Position numbers and translations under genes: made by a program. A stretch of 64,000 nt of DNA. Origin: Halotalea alkalilenta DSM 17697 (lineage in GTDB: Bacteria > Pseudomonadota > Gammaproteobacteria > Pseudomonadales > Halomonadaceae). A model generated the notes under the pieces. It made no database searches and was not told where the DNA came from. It saw only the letters and a program-made list of their open reading frames with translations. Below, piece by piece: positions 8,164-19,290 of this stretch. The stretch covers positions 28,663 through 92,662 of the forward strand of contig NZ_KK211227.1 in the NCBI RefSeq assembly GCF_000621205.1, written 5' to 3'. Each line of letters starts with the position of its first letter. The stretch's first letter is position 1.

Positions 8164-9108
8164 ATGAGTATTCCCGTGATCTTCGACACCGACCCAGGTG
8201 TCGACGATGCCCAAGCGATCGCCCTGATCATGGCCGATCCCGAGATCGAAGTGGTCGGCTTCACCACGACGTTCGGCAATGTCGATATCGCCACGGCGAC
8301 CCGCAACGCCCTGCTGCTCAGCGAACTCGCCGGCCAATCGATTCCGGTCGCCCAAGGCGCCGCGGCACCGCTGGTCAAGAAGCCTCATCCCGTGCCGGAC
8401 TGGATCCACGGCGCCGACGGCCTCGGCAACCAAAAGCTCCCACCGGTCAGCGGCAAGCCGGTCGAGCTCAGCGCCGCTGAATTCATCGTCGCAGAGACCC
8501 GCCGCCGCCCGGGCGAGATCACCCTGGTCGCGGTCGGCCCGCTCGGCAACCTCGCCACCGCCCTGCAGCTCGACCCGAGCCTGGTCGATCGCGTCAAACG
8601 CGTGGTGGTGATGGGCGGCTCGATCCACAGGGGCGGCAACGTCACCCCTGTGGCGGAGGCCAACATCTTCTCCGACCCCCACGCCGCCGCCCGGGTCCTG
8701 ACGGCCCAATGGCCACTGACCTTGGTCGGGCTCGACGTCACCCACAAGACGGTGATCGAGCCTGCGCGGATGGCGCGAATCGCACGCGCCCAAGGCGCGC
8801 TTGGCGAAGTACTGGAGAAGAGTTACGCGTTCTATGCCGAGTTCTATCGCGGCGCGCTGGGTATCGATGGTTGCTGTCCGCACGATAGCGTCGCGGTGGC
8901 CTGGCTGCGCCATCCAGAGCTCTTCACCAGCCAGCGCGGCTATCTCAGCGTGGTCACCGAGGGAGCAGCGGAAGGGCTGACCCTGTTCGCCCCCGAGGGG
9001 CGCAAGTATCCGGATCAACGCTGGCAGCAGGGTGGCCTGGTCGATGTCTGCCTCGACCTCGATGGCGTCGCCGCGGTCGATTGGATGGAATCCGTGCTTA
9101 CCGCCTGA
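8164..9108 (+). CDS. Inosine-uridine preferring nucleoside hydrolase
   Basis: The 314-residue protein begins with the diagnostic FDTDPGVDDAQA aspartate cluster that binds Ca2+ and ribose, and keeps the later family blocks (VVMGGSIHRGGNVTPVAEANIFSDP and the HDSVAVAW end block). The family cleaves the N-glycosidic bond of ribonucleosides to base and ribose. GAGGAG lies six to eight bases before the ATG. Pairing with ribokinase upstream fits a nucleoside salvage unit. Which of the RihA, RihB or RihC substrate ranges applies cannot be read from the sequence. Confidence 0.92.
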   Translation: MSIPVIFDTDPGVDDAQAIALIMADPEIEVVGFTTTFGNVDIATATRNALLLSELAGQSIPVAQGAAAPLVKKPHPVPDWIHGADGLGNQKLPPVSGKPVELSAAEFIVAETRRRPGEITLVAVGPLGNLATALQLDPSLVDRVKRVVVMGGSIHRGGNVTPVAEANIFSDPHAAARVLTAQWPLTLVGLDVTHKTVIEPARMARIARAQGALGEVLEKSYAFYAEFYRGALGIDGCCPHDSVAVAWLRHPELFTSQRGYLSVVTEGAAEGLTLFAPEGRKYPDQRWQQGGLVDVCLDLDGVAAVDWMESVLTA

Positions 9109-9128
9109 AGCGGACCGACAGCGGCGAG

Positions 9129-9186
9129 CCAATTGGCGCAGGCGGGCGATCTTGCCTAACCTTAAGAAGAAGACTTGCGCCATTGG
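9129..9186 (+). promoter_or_regulatory. Inverted repeat before otsB
   Basis: CCAATTGGCGCA (9129-9140) and TGCGCCATTGG (9176-9186) are complementary over 11 pairs with one bulged T. The second arm ends only seven bases before the AAGGAG ribosome site of otsB. There is no T-tract behind it. It may be a leader structure for otsBA or a terminator of the nucleoside-salvage unit. Confidence 0.35.
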
Positions 9187-9204
9187 CTATCGAAGGAGAG
9201 TGTT

Positions 9205-9990
9205 TTGCCTCACCTCACGTCGGGGGGTCCTCCTCCCGTCCCCGCCGCCTGCTCGGACTGGGCATTGCTGCTCGATTTCGACGGTACCCTCACCCCCTTG
9301 GTCGATCGTCCCGAAGCCGTCGAACTCGCAGCGCCAGTGAAGGAGCTGCTGATCGAGCTGCAGCGTCTGCTCGAGGGGGCGATCGCGGTGGTGAGCGGTC
9401 GGCCGCTCGAACAGCTCGGGCGGTTCCTGCACCCCTTCGCGCCGGTGATGCTGGGCCAGCATGGCGCACAGTGGCAGGGCCAGGACGGACGTCACCACAC
9501 ACTCCCCTTCGATGCCGAAGCGCTGAACGGTGCCCGCGTTCGCTTGGCTGCGCTGAGCGCCCGCCACCCCGGACTGCAGCTCGAAGACAAGGGCGCGAGC
9601 CTGGCGCTGCACTATCGCAACGTCGCCGCCGAGCGACTCGATAGCGCACTCATAGACGCGCATGCCGCCATCGAGACGGAGGCCCGTAGGCTCGGCAGTC
9701 ACGTGGTTCACCACGGCAAGTGCGTGTTCGACCTGCGCCTGGCAGGCAGCGACAAAGGCCAGGCGGTGGACCGGGTGATGGGCGAGGCGCCCTTCCGCGG
9801 CCGAAAGCCCGTGTTCGTCGGCGATGATCTCACCGATGAAGACGGCTTCCGCGCGGCCGAGGAGCGCTCGGGGATCACCATCAAGGTCGGCGAGGGAGAG
9901 AGCCGGGCCCGCTATCGCCTGCAGGATCCCGCCGCCGTCCACGCTTGGCTCGCAGCCTGTCTCCACGCTTGGCGGGAAACGACGCCCTGA
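9205..9990 (+). CDS. otsB: Trehalose-6-phosphate phosphatase
   Basis: The 261-residue HAD-family enzyme has motif I LLLDFDGTLTPL near residue 25, a conserved VVSGRPLEQL block and the C-terminal metal-binding motif FVGDDLTDEDGF. It removes phosphate from trehalose 6-phosphate, the second step of trehalose synthesis. The start is taken as TTG at 9205 because a clean AAGGAG precedes it by six bases; an earlier TTG at 9175 has no ribosome site. otsA follows 43 bases downstream, giving the usual otsBA operon. Trehalose is a compatible solute, in keeping with a salt-adapted organism. Confidence 0.93.
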   Translation: MPHLTSGGPPPVPAACSDWALLLDFDGTLTPLVDRPEAVELAAPVKELLIELQRLLEGAIAVVSGRPLEQLGRFLHPFAPVMLGQHGAQWQGQDGRHHTLPFDAEALNGARVRLAALSARHPGLQLEDKGASLALHYRNVAAERLDSALIDAHAAIETEARRLGSHVVHHGKCVFDLRLAGSDKGQAVDRVMGEAPFRGRKPVFVGDDLTDEDGFRAAEERSGITIKVGEGESRARYRLQDPAAVHAWLAACLHAWRETTP

Positions 9991-10033
9991 AACTCGCTCG
10001 ATACTTTCCACCGACTCCAGGAGATATCCACCG

Positions 10034-11431
10034 ATGAGCGATTTGATCGTCATCTCCAATCGGGTACCGCCGCCCGAGAGCGGCGAAGGCAACCAAGGCG
10101 GCCTCGCGGTCGGCCTGCTCAATGCGCTGAAGAGCGGCAACGGTCTCTGGATGGGCTGGAGCGGGGAGATCGTCGAGGAAGGCGAACCCGAGCCGCCGCC
10201 CGCCGAATACTCGTTCGGCGGAGTGGATTTCGCCACTTACCCGTTGAGCCGTGACGATTACGACAGCTACTACACCGGTTTCTCCAATGAAGTGCTCTGG
10301 CCGCTGTTCCACTACCGCGTCGACAAGATGGCCTACGACCGCCGCAAGCGCAGCGGCTACTTCAGGGTCAACCGGATGTTCGCCGAACGGATCGCTAAGC
10401 GGGTCACCAAGCAGGCGCGGGTGTGGGTACATGACTACCATCTGATCGCGCTGGGGACCTACCTGCGCAAGCTGGCTCCCGACGTCCCCATCGGCTTCTT
10501 CCTGCACACCCCCTTCCCTCCGTGGCAGGTGCTGCGGGTGCTGCCGGACTACGAAGAACTGCTCGAGGCCTTCACCGGCTACGACTTGATCGGCATGCAG
10601 ACCGACGGAGATCGCGACAACCTGGTCCAGGCCCTGCGCCATGGGCTCGGCGCGGAAATGGAAGGAGACCGCGTGCGCTACGGCGATCGCTGCGTCGACA
10701 TCCGCACCTTCCCGATCTCGATCGATGTCGAAGAAGTCGCAGCGCTCGCCGCCTCCGGGCGCGAGTCGCTGCCGAGCAGGCGGCTGTCACGCTCGCTGCT
10801 CGAGCGCCCGATGATCATCGGCGTCGACCGGCTCGACTACAGCAAGGGCATCCACCAACGATTCGCCGCCTTCGAACGCACGCTCGAGCTCTACCCGCAT
10901 CATCGCGACAAGGTGACCTACATGCAGATCGCCCCGCCGTCGCGGGTGGATGTCGACGAATACGTCGAGCTGCGCGCGGATCTCGAAGGGGTCGCGGGCC
11001 ATATCAACGGACGCTTCTCCGAGTTCGACTGGACACCGCTGCGCTATCTCAATCGCGGCTATTCCCGCGAGGTGATCATGGGCTTCATGCGCCAGGCGCG
11101 GGTGGGGCTGGTCACACCGCTGCGCGACGGCATGAACCTGGTCGCCAAGGAGTTCGTCGCCTCGCAAGCGGAGCAGGACCCTGGCGTGCTGATCATCTCC
11201 CACCTGGCCGGCGCTACCGCCGAGCTCGGCGATGGCGCATTGGTATGCAACCCCAACGACATCGATGGCATGGCCGAGATGATCCACCGCGCGCTGACCA
11301 TGCCGCTGGCGGAGCGTCAGGAACGTTGGCGAAGGATGATGGAGACCCTACGCGGCTATGACATCCACCGCTGGGGTAACGATTTCATGCATGCGCTGGA
11401 GCGGCTGCCCAGCGCCAGCGATGAAAACTGA
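10034..11431 (+). CDS. otsA: Alpha,alpha-trehalose-phosphate synthase (GT20)
   Basis: The 465-residue protein is a GT20 glycosyltransferase that joins UDP-glucose and glucose 6-phosphate into trehalose 6-phosphate. Seen are the N-terminal ISNRVPPPESGEGNQGGLA loop, VWVHDYHL, the IGVDRLDYSKGI block with the arginine and lysine that bind the sugar nucleotide phosphates, and the PLRDGMNLVAKEFVASQ motif near the C-terminus. AGGAGA is well spaced before the ATG at 10034; a longer in-frame ORF from 9824 overlaps otsB and is not needed. It forms an operon with otsB. Confidence 0.95.
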   Translation: MSDLIVISNRVPPPESGEGNQGGLAVGLLNALKSGNGLWMGWSGEIVEEGEPEPPPAEYSFGGVDFATYPLSRDDYDSYYTGFSNEVLWPLFHYRVDKMAYDRRKRSGYFRVNRMFAERIAKRVTKQARVWVHDYHLIALGTYLRKLAPDVPIGFFLHTPFPPWQVLRVLPDYEELLEAFTGYDLIGMQTDGDRDNLVQALRHGLGAEMEGDRVRYGDRCVDIRTFPISIDVEEVAALAASGRESLPSRRLSRSLLERPMIIGVDRLDYSKGIHQRFAAFERTLELYPHHRDKVTYMQIAPPSRVDVDEYVELRADLEGVAGHINGRFSEFDWTPLRYLNRGYSREVIMGFMRQARVGLVTPLRDGMNLVAKEFVASQAEQDPGVLIISHLAGATAELGDGALVCNPNDIDGMAEMIHRALTMPLAERQERWRRMMETLRGYDIHRWGNDFMHALERLPSASDEN

Positions 11432-11473
11432 GGGGCGGATGACGCGCTCTCAGAAAACGGTATAACCATCGAA

Positions 11474-12394
11474 TCAAGCCTTCAGCATGTCCCGTGGGAG
11501 CTTCTGCAACCGCCGCCATAGCTGCTCTACGCCCGGTTTATGCACCAGCGAACAGCGGTAGAGGCGAATCTCCAGCGGGATATCCCATCTCTCGTCTCCG
11601 GCGCGCACCAGCCGCTCGTTGGCGAGCTCTTCGCGAATGCAGAAGTCGGGGATCCATGCGACCCCGGCTCCCTGCAGCGCCATCGCCTTCAGCCCCTCCG
11701 CCATCGCAGTCTCATACACCGTACGCAGACGCAAACGCAGAGGATCGTTCTTCAGCATCAGCTTGATGCTGCGACCGAGCAGCGCATCCTGGGTATAGGC
11801 GAGAAACGGCAGCGAGCTTTCGTCGCCGTCGAGATCGAAGCGCGCCCGCCCGCCGTCATCGGGCACGGAGACCGGCATCAGCTTGACCTGACCGATCGAG
11901 AACGACGGAAACGCCTCGTCATCGAGCTGCATGTTGGCGTCAGGGTCGTAGTAGGCGAGCATCAGGTCGCAGTTGCCTTCACGCAGCAGATGGATCGCAT
12001 CGCCCACGTTCATCGCCAGCAGGCGAGTCGGCAGCTCCCCCACACCCTTCTGTAGCCTTGAAATCCACTTCGGGAAGAACGCCAGCGCCAGCGAGTGGGC
12101 GGCGGCGACATCGAGCTTTTCGTTGGCCATCTCAAGGCCGCGCAGATGCCCAAGGCACTCGCTGAGCTGTTCAACCAGGTTGCGCGCGGTGATCACGAAC
12201 AGCTGCCCCTCCGGCGTCAGGCTCACCGGCGTGGTCGAACGATCGACCAGCACGGTGCCCACGGCCTGCTCGAGTGAACGGATCCGACGGCTGAACGCGG
12301 GCTGGGTGACGTGGCGCTTGCGCGCCGCGGCGGAGAAGCTGCGCAGGGTCGCCAACGCAACGAAATCCTCCAGCCACTTGGTTTCTAGGTTCAT
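11474..12394 (-). CDS. LysR family regulator, HypT (YjiE)-like
   Basis: The 306-residue protein has an N-terminal LysR winged helix (about residues 5-65: TKWLEDFVALATLRSFSAAA, then TQPAFSRRIRSLEQAVG) and an effector domain. The opening ETKWLxDF, the phrase AAAHSLAL after the linker and the GAGVAWIPDFCI block resemble Escherichia coli HypT/YjiE, a hypochlorite-responsive regulator activated by methionine oxidation. That specific role is an inference from motif likeness. It converges with otsA, with 42 bases between the stops, and has no obvious target operon beside it, as is usual for this branch. Confidence 0.8.
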   Translation of the reverse strand: MNLETKWLEDFVALATLRSFSAAARKRHVTQPAFSRRIRSLEQAVGTVLVDRSTTPVSLTPEGQLFVITARNLVEQLSECLGHLRGLEMANEKLDVAAAHSLALAFFPKWISRLQKGVGELPTRLLAMNVGDAIHLLREGNCDLMLAYYDPDANMQLDDEAFPSFSIGQVKLMPVSVPDDGGRARFDLDGDESSLPFLAYTQDALLGRSIKLMLKNDPLRLRLRTVYETAMAEGLKAMALQGAGVAWIPDFCIREELANERLVRAGDERWDIPLEIRLYRCSLVHKPGVEQLWRRLQKLPRDMLKA

Positions 12395-12439
12395 CTCAAT
12401 CGACTCGAGTCATGGCGCGCAAGGCGCGATTGCTTCCAT

Positions 12440-13864
12440 TCACTGGATCGGAGAAGCCAGGTAGGCCGCGCGCGACACCAGTTTCCGCCACAGCGGTCGA
12501 TGGGTGATCTCACCGAGCGACACCCGCCGGCAGTGGGCGAAATCTTCCGCCAGCATGGCTTCGACCTCGGCGGCGAAGCGATGGTCGATGACGTATCCGG
12601 TGATCTCGAAATTGAGCCGGAACGAACGGTTGTCGAGATTCACGGTGCCGACCGCGGCGGTATGATCATCGATCAGCATCACCTTCTGATGGAGGAACCC
12701 CGGCTGGTAGCGATGGATCTCTACCCCCGCCTGGATCATCTCGCCGAGAAACGAGAACGCCGAAAGATACACCAGCAGGTGATCCGGGCGCTCCGGAATC
12801 ATGATCCGTACGTCGACCCCGCGCAATGCGGCGAGCTTGAGGGCGTCCTGCACGCTTTGGTCAGGCACGAAATAGGGGCTGGTGATCCAGAAGCGCCGCT
12901 TGGCGGTATGGATCGCGTTCTGGATCAAAAGCCCAGCGGTCTCCAGCGGGTCGGCCGGCCCCGAGGGCACCACCACCACGTGCTGATCGCTCCCCTCGGC
13001 CGCCCGCGGGCGCCAGTCCAGGGCGAGGATCTCGTTGGTGGCCCAGTACCAATCCTCCCAGAACGCCTCCTGCAGCCCGAGTGCGCTGGGCCCTTCGAGC
13101 CGCAGGTGGGTATCGCGCCAGGCACCGACGCTCGGCTTCTCGCCGAGATACTCGCAGCCGACGTTGAGCCCGCCCACCCAGCCCTCGCGGCCATCGACCA
13201 CCAGCACCTTGCGGTGATTGCGGAAATTGACCTGGAGACGGTGCGGCCAGCCCTTGGATGAGCCGAACGGCGTGACTTCCACCCCCGCATCGCGCAGCTC
13301 GGAAAGATAGCGCTCGGGAAGCTTGTGGCTGCCGATCTCATCGAAGATGAAGCAGATCCGCACGCCCCGCTCGGCGCAGGCGATCAGCCGGCGCTTGAGC
13401 TCCTGCCCCAGGCGGTCGTTGCGAACGATGAAGAACTGGATCAGCACGTAGTCGGTGGCACGAGCGAGGCCATCGAACATGCTCTTAAACGAGGCTTGCC
13501 CATCGATCAAAAGCTCGGCGCGATTGCCCGAGGTCAACGGCATCATCGCCAGCCGCTCGACCGCCCGCACCCGGCCATTGTGCGCCTCGAGATGCGGCAA
13601 GAACGGCTCGATCCGCTTGCCGAAGCCCTCCAGCACGCGGCGCAGCTCGCTGTCACGCTCTTCGCGCGCACTGACGTAGCCGTAGAAGCGTGGACGACCG
13701 AAAATCCAGAACGCCGGGACCGCGACGTAGGGAAAAGTGACTAGCGAGATCATCCAGGCGATCGCACCCTGGGAGGTACGGCTCGACATCAGTGCCGTGA
13801 CGGCGGAAAACACCCCGAGCACGTGGATGATGACGATCAGCGTGCCGCCAATTATCGCTGTCAT
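12440..13864 (-). CDS. cls: Cardiolipin synthase A
   Basis: The 474-residue protein begins with two membrane helices (about residues 5-60), then has two phospholipase-D HxKxxxxD motifs: NHRKVLVVDG in the first half and HQKVMLIDD in the second. The family condenses two phosphatidylglycerols to cardiolipin and glycerol at the inner membrane. Length and topology fit ClsA rather than the soluble-start ClsB. GAGGAG precedes the ATG at 13864; the longer frame to 13990 lacks support. Cardiolipin content commonly rises under salt stress, consistent with the rest of the window. Confidence 0.92.
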   Translation of the reverse strand: MTAIIGGTLIVIIHVLGVFSAVTALMSSRTSQGAIAWMISLVTFPYVAVPAFWIFGRPRFYGYVSAREERDSELRRVLEGFGKRIEPFLPHLEAHNGRVRAVERLAMMPLTSGNRAELLIDGQASFKSMFDGLARATDYVLIQFFIVRNDRLGQELKRRLIACAERGVRICFIFDEIGSHKLPERYLSELRDAGVEVTPFGSSKGWPHRLQVNFRNHRKVLVVDGREGWVGGLNVGCEYLGEKPSVGAWRDTHLRLEGPSALGLQEAFWEDWYWATNEILALDWRPRAAEGSDQHVVVVPSGPADPLETAGLLIQNAIHTAKRRFWITSPYFVPDQSVQDALKLAALRGVDVRIMIPERPDHLLVYLSAFSFLGEMIQAGVEIHRYQPGFLHQKVMLIDDHTAAVGTVNLDNRSFRLNFEITGYVIDHRFAAEVEAMLAEDFAHCRRVSLGEITHRPLWRKLVSRAAYLASPIQ

Positions 13865-14119
13865 CGAGCTCCTCGACCGACCAATGGAGGGACGCCTGCG
13901 AATCAGACGGTTAGCGTGAGCTAGAGGATAACCGAGGGCTCCTTGCGATTCATCCCACCATGCGCCGCTATGGCGGCAAACAGCGGCCAATCGGGTGGTT
14001 CTTCAGCCCAGACAAGCAAGATAACGGTATAAATCCACTATCGCCATTGTCGTGGCTCTGGGCAGGCTCGAACGCAGCCCATGCGAAACATCCAGGCGCG
14101 CCCTCCTGCACCGCCCCGG

Positions 14120-14938
14120 CTAGCGCTGGCAATGCGGGCAGAAATAAAGCCGGCGCGAGGCCACCATACGTCGCTCGATCGACGTGCCGCAGGCGTGGCA
14201 CGGCTCTCCCGCTCGGCCGAACACCGCATGACGCCAGTGCCTGCGGGTCAGGCCCTGCGCGATCATCGGCTCGCGCCAGGCAGCGAGGTTGGTCACCCCC
14301 GCGCGGCGATAGGCGCGGCGGGTAACGCTCAGGATGCTTTCGGCGAGCACCGCGCACTGCGCGTCGTCGAGCTCACGCGGGCGCCACTCGGGCAGGAGGC
14401 CGGCGAAGAACAGCGCCTCCGAGCGCAGATAGTTGCCGATGCCGGCGAGAAAGCCCTGGTCGAGCAGCAGTACACCGAGCTGGCGAGACGAAAACTCGCG
14501 CAGGCGCAGGCGAGCCACCACATCGGCGATGTCGACCCCCGGGTCGAGCGGTTCAGGACCGAGCCGCGAGAGGAACGGATGGTGCGCCAGCTCCTCCTCT
14601 CGCCAGAGCGAAATATCCGATGCGCTGAATAGCCAGGCGTCGTGGCGGGCGGTGGAGAGCCGCAGCCGAGGGGAACGCGCGGTGACGGGCACCTCGCCGC
14701 GCCGGCCGACCCGCCAGACACCGTAGAGCTGGTTGTGCGAGTAGATCACCGAGCCTTCGTCGAAGCGGCTCAACAGCGCCTTGCCCCGGCCCGATACCGA
14801 GGTGAGCCGGCGCCCTTCCAGCCGCGGGGCCTGGACCTGCAGATGCGGAAAGGCGAACCAGACCCGCTCGATCACCCGGCCGCCGAGCAGGCGGTCGAGG
14901 CGATCGGCGAGCCGACGGATCTCGGGACCTTCGGGCAT
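14120..14938 (-). CDS. nei: Endonuclease VIII (DNA glycosylase/AP lyase)
   Basis: The 272-residue protein starts PEGPEIRR: proline 2 is the Schiff-base nucleophile and glutamate 3 the catalytic acid of Fpg/Nei enzymes. The helix-two-turn-helix region (GFLAGIGNYLRSEALF) and the C-terminal zinc finger (CHACGTSIERR to FCPHCQ) are intact. PEGPEIRR and overall sequence favour Nei, which removes oxidised pyrimidines, over Fpg/MutM. It lies eight bases downstream of uvrB on the same strand, so base-excision and nucleotide-excision repair genes probably share a transcript. Confidence 0.9.
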   Translation of the reverse strand: MPEGPEIRRLADRLDRLLGGRVIERVWFAFPHLQVQAPRLEGRRLTSVSGRGKALLSRFDEGSVIYSHNQLYGVWRVGRRGEVPVTARSPRLRLSTARHDAWLFSASDISLWREEELAHHPFLSRLGPEPLDPGVDIADVVARLRLREFSSRQLGVLLLDQGFLAGIGNYLRSEALFFAGLLPEWRPRELDDAQCAVLAESILSVTRRAYRRAGVTNLAAWREPMIAQGLTRRHWRHAVFGRAGEPCHACGTSIERRMVASRRLYFCPHCQR

Positions 14939-14946
14939 CTCCCGGC

Positions 14947-16977
<2,031 letters not shown>

Positions 16978-17079
16978 GGCACCTGGCTCCTGGGGTGACG
17001 CTGAAAGGACGCGATCACTGTATATATGGCCAGAAAGGTTACGTTGCAAGGGCGAGCGTCACCGCTGCCCGGCAAATGT

Positions 17080-17271
17080 TCAGCCCTTGACCTTGAAACC
17101 GGCGCGCTCCACCGCCTTGACCAACTGGCCGCGATTGACCTGCCCTTCCACCTCGGCCCACTCGCGCGCGACTTCGACGTTGTCGACGCCATCGAGTTCG
17201 ATCAGCGCGGTGGTGAGACGATTGACGTCCTCGACGCTCTTGAGGCCCTCGAGATTGAGAGAGACGGCCAT
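17080..17271 (-). CDS. Small HMA-fold protein lacking the CxxC metal site
   Basis: This 63-residue protein (start at 17271, AAGGAG a few bases upstream) has the beta-alpha-beta-beta-alpha-beta rhythm of heavy-metal-associated domains: LNLEGLKSVEDVNRLTTAL, then VDNVEVAREWAEVEG, and a terminal AVERAGFKV. Normal HMA chaperones carry GMxCxxC in the first loop; here that position reads GLKSVED, and the protein has no cysteine at all. Copper or mercury binding by the usual route is therefore excluded. It lies upstream of uvrB in the same direction but about 100 bases away. Function unknown. Confidence 0.75.
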   Translation of the reverse strand: MAVSLNLEGLKSVEDVNRLTTALIELDGVDNVEVAREWAEVEGQVNRGQLVKAVERAGFKVKG

Positions 17272-17475
17272 GGATGACTCCTTGATCAAGCGGTTGATGA
17301 TTCGATTGGCGCCACCATTCTAGCCCCCGCCCCCGAGCCCTGCGATTGAAAAACGCACCGTCAACCCGGATATTGACCCGAATGAACGGACGCCCCCGGC
17401 AGCAGGTCACAGCTGCTGTGTCGAACCACTTTCCACTCGCGTCCAGCACGCGAGCCCAGCGGAGATCCACCCGCC

Positions 17476-18426
17476 ATGAGCGATTTCATCCTCGGCGCCC
17501 CTGCCCCCTTGAACGTCCATCTCTCACGGCTGGCCGTGGTCGAGGTGGCGGGCAAGGACGCCGAGCGCTTCCTCCAGGGCCAGATCAGTGCCCAAGTGGG
17601 CCACGCGGACGATCGCTTCGCTCCTTATGGCGTGTTCTGCACACCCAAGGGACGAGTCATCGCCAACGTCCAGCTGCTGCGCGCCGAAGCCGAGCGCTAC
17701 TGGCTGATCACCCACACTACCCTGAGCGAGACGCTGCGCGCGCACCTGGCCAAGTACGCGGTGTTCTTCAAGACCGAGATTCGCCAGCGTGACGACATCG
17801 GTCTCTACGGGCTCGCCGGGGAAGACAAGCGCATCAACGAATGGCTTGAGGTCGCAACGCTGCCGCGCCGGACCGGCGAGGTACAGCGCGACGACCAGCG
17901 CTGGCTGATTCGCGCCCCTGGGGAAGGACGGATTCTGGCGCTGGGCACCGCGCCAAGCGGCGCCGAGGCGGCTACCCGAGCGATCGAGTCGCGCTGGTGG
18001 CTGGAGGAGATCCGCCATGGTGTAGCCTGGCTCGAGGCGAGCCAGAGCGACGCTTGGCTTCCGCAGATGATCAACTGGGAGGCCCTCGGCGGGATCAGCT
18101 TCAAGAAGGGCTGCTATACCGGCCAGGAGGTCGTCGCCCGCGCCCACTATCGCGGCCAGGTGAAGAAACGCCTGGCGCGGCTCGGGGTCGAGGGCGATGC
18201 AACGATCACGGTGGGCGACCCGGTGGTCGATCGCGAGAGCGGCAAATCGGTCGGCACGGTGGTGGCGGTGGAGCCGAACGAACACGGCGGCAGCGAAATG
18301 CTCGCGGTGGTGACGCTGCGAGAAGCGCCTATTGCGCTGAGCGTCGGCGGTGCCGAGGCCGCACGGCTCGAGTTGCCCTACGCGGTGGAACGGCTCGATC
18401 CAGAAACCCTGGTGGCGGCGGATTAA
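17476..18426 (+). CDS. ygfZ: Folate-binding tRNA-modifying protein YgfZ (CAF17-like)
   Basis: The 316-residue protein carries the diagnostic KGCYTGQEVVAR motif near residue 213, whose cysteine is required in YgfZ. The N-terminal part (RFLQGQISAQV, YGVFCTPKGRV) matches the GcvT-like folate-binding fold. YgfZ acts with tetrahydrofolate in repair or assembly of certain Fe-S enzymes, such as the tRNA methylthiotransferase MiaB. It stands alone. It should not be confused with the true glycine-cleavage T protein at 34946-36061, to which it is distantly related. Confidence 0.93.
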   Translation: MSDFILGAPAPLNVHLSRLAVVEVAGKDAERFLQGQISAQVGHADDRFAPYGVFCTPKGRVIANVQLLRAEAERYWLITHTTLSETLRAHLAKYAVFFKTEIRQRDDIGLYGLAGEDKRINEWLEVATLPRRTGEVQRDDQRWLIRAPGEGRILALGTAPSGAEAATRAIESRWWLEEIRHGVAWLEASQSDAWLPQMINWEALGGISFKKGCYTGQEVVARAHYRGQVKKRLARLGVEGDATITVGDPVVDRESGKSVGTVVAVEPNEHGGSEMLAVVTLREAPIALSVGGAEAARLELPYAVERLDPETLVAAD

Positions 18427-19006
18427 CACCGGGGGTACCCGATGCACCCGGCTGCATGGCTTTGGGCTCCCGACCGGCCAATAGGGCGTGAGCTACGCGT
18501 ATCAGCCGGCCGGGTGATCGCAAGGGCACGGCTGCGCCCGGAACAATACCCATACAAAAATTATTGACATTATTCCCGCTTCGCTCAGAATGTTTCTAAT
18601 TGTTACATTTTGACGCACTATGTCACTCACTCATCATGGTGAAGCTGCACGCACCGCGAACAGCCCGCTGGGCACGAGCCGAATTCCAACGCCCTAAACC
18701 GCAGCGGATTCGGCCAGCCTCAGCTGCCTTGCAGGCGAGCGCGCGTTGAACGTTGGAAGTCACTGCCCGGCCATGGAATGGGTCGGCACCGGTCCACCGT
18801 GCGTCGAGACCATTGCGCTTGAGCGTTAATCCATGACCAGCGAAGCCCCCCGCTCCACTGATCCGATGCCCTCGGCAACCATCGGCGCCGGAGATGAACA
18901 TTTGCCGGCGTCCGCCGAGGATAGAGCCCGCATCATCAGACGACTGCTCTCGCCTGCGAGGATGCATGGGCCGAACACATTCGGCGGCGTCTTCAAGGAG
19001 ATCCTG
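18427..19006. other. Long intergenic region with a predicted promoter
   Basis: Between ygfZ and the next small gene lies an AT-rich block (about 18545-18630) in an otherwise GC-rich stretch. Within it TTGACA at 18564-18569 is followed after 16 bases by CAGAAT at 18586-18591, a plausible rightward promoter. From 18640 to 18832 I see no gene. An in-frame extension of the downstream gene could begin at 18833 but has only a weak ribosome site. Confidence 0.4.
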
Positions 19007-19249
19007 ATGAAGACCCTGGCACACAGGGTGAGAACGCAAAGAGGCGGCCCGTTCAACAACCTTTCGGGCAGGAAAGCACTGGACATCCTGGTCGCGGAAA
19101 AGCTCCAGATACCGTTGCAGGAGGCAAAATCAATGTCCAACGACGCGCTGTTCCTAATCCTCCACGATGAACTGCTATCGGTGGCGATCGAGGATGCCTA
19201 CTTCCAGATCGCAATCGACAGCGAGTCCCCATCGCCTTACGCCCCATAG
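19007..19249 (+). CDS. Small hypothetical protein
   Basis: I do not recognise the family with confidence. The 80-residue protein starting at 19007 has a near-perfect AAGGAG six bases upstream and contains a patterned core, FNNLSGRKALDILVAEKL followed by SNDALFLILHDELLSVAIED, that looks like a folded helical domain. The frame is open back to an ATG at 18833 (138 residues), which has a poor ribosome site, so the longer form is the alternative. The end is acidic and proline-containing (SESPSPYAP). It converges with tatD, 41 bases from its stop. Confidence 0.6.
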   Translation: MKTLAHRVRTQRGGPFNNLSGRKALDILVAEKLQIPLQEAKSMSNDALFLILHDELLSVAIEDAYFQIAIDSESPSPYAP

Positions 19250-19290
19250 CCGTCGGCCTTTCCATACCAGCGTGGAAGAACCTCAGCCAT

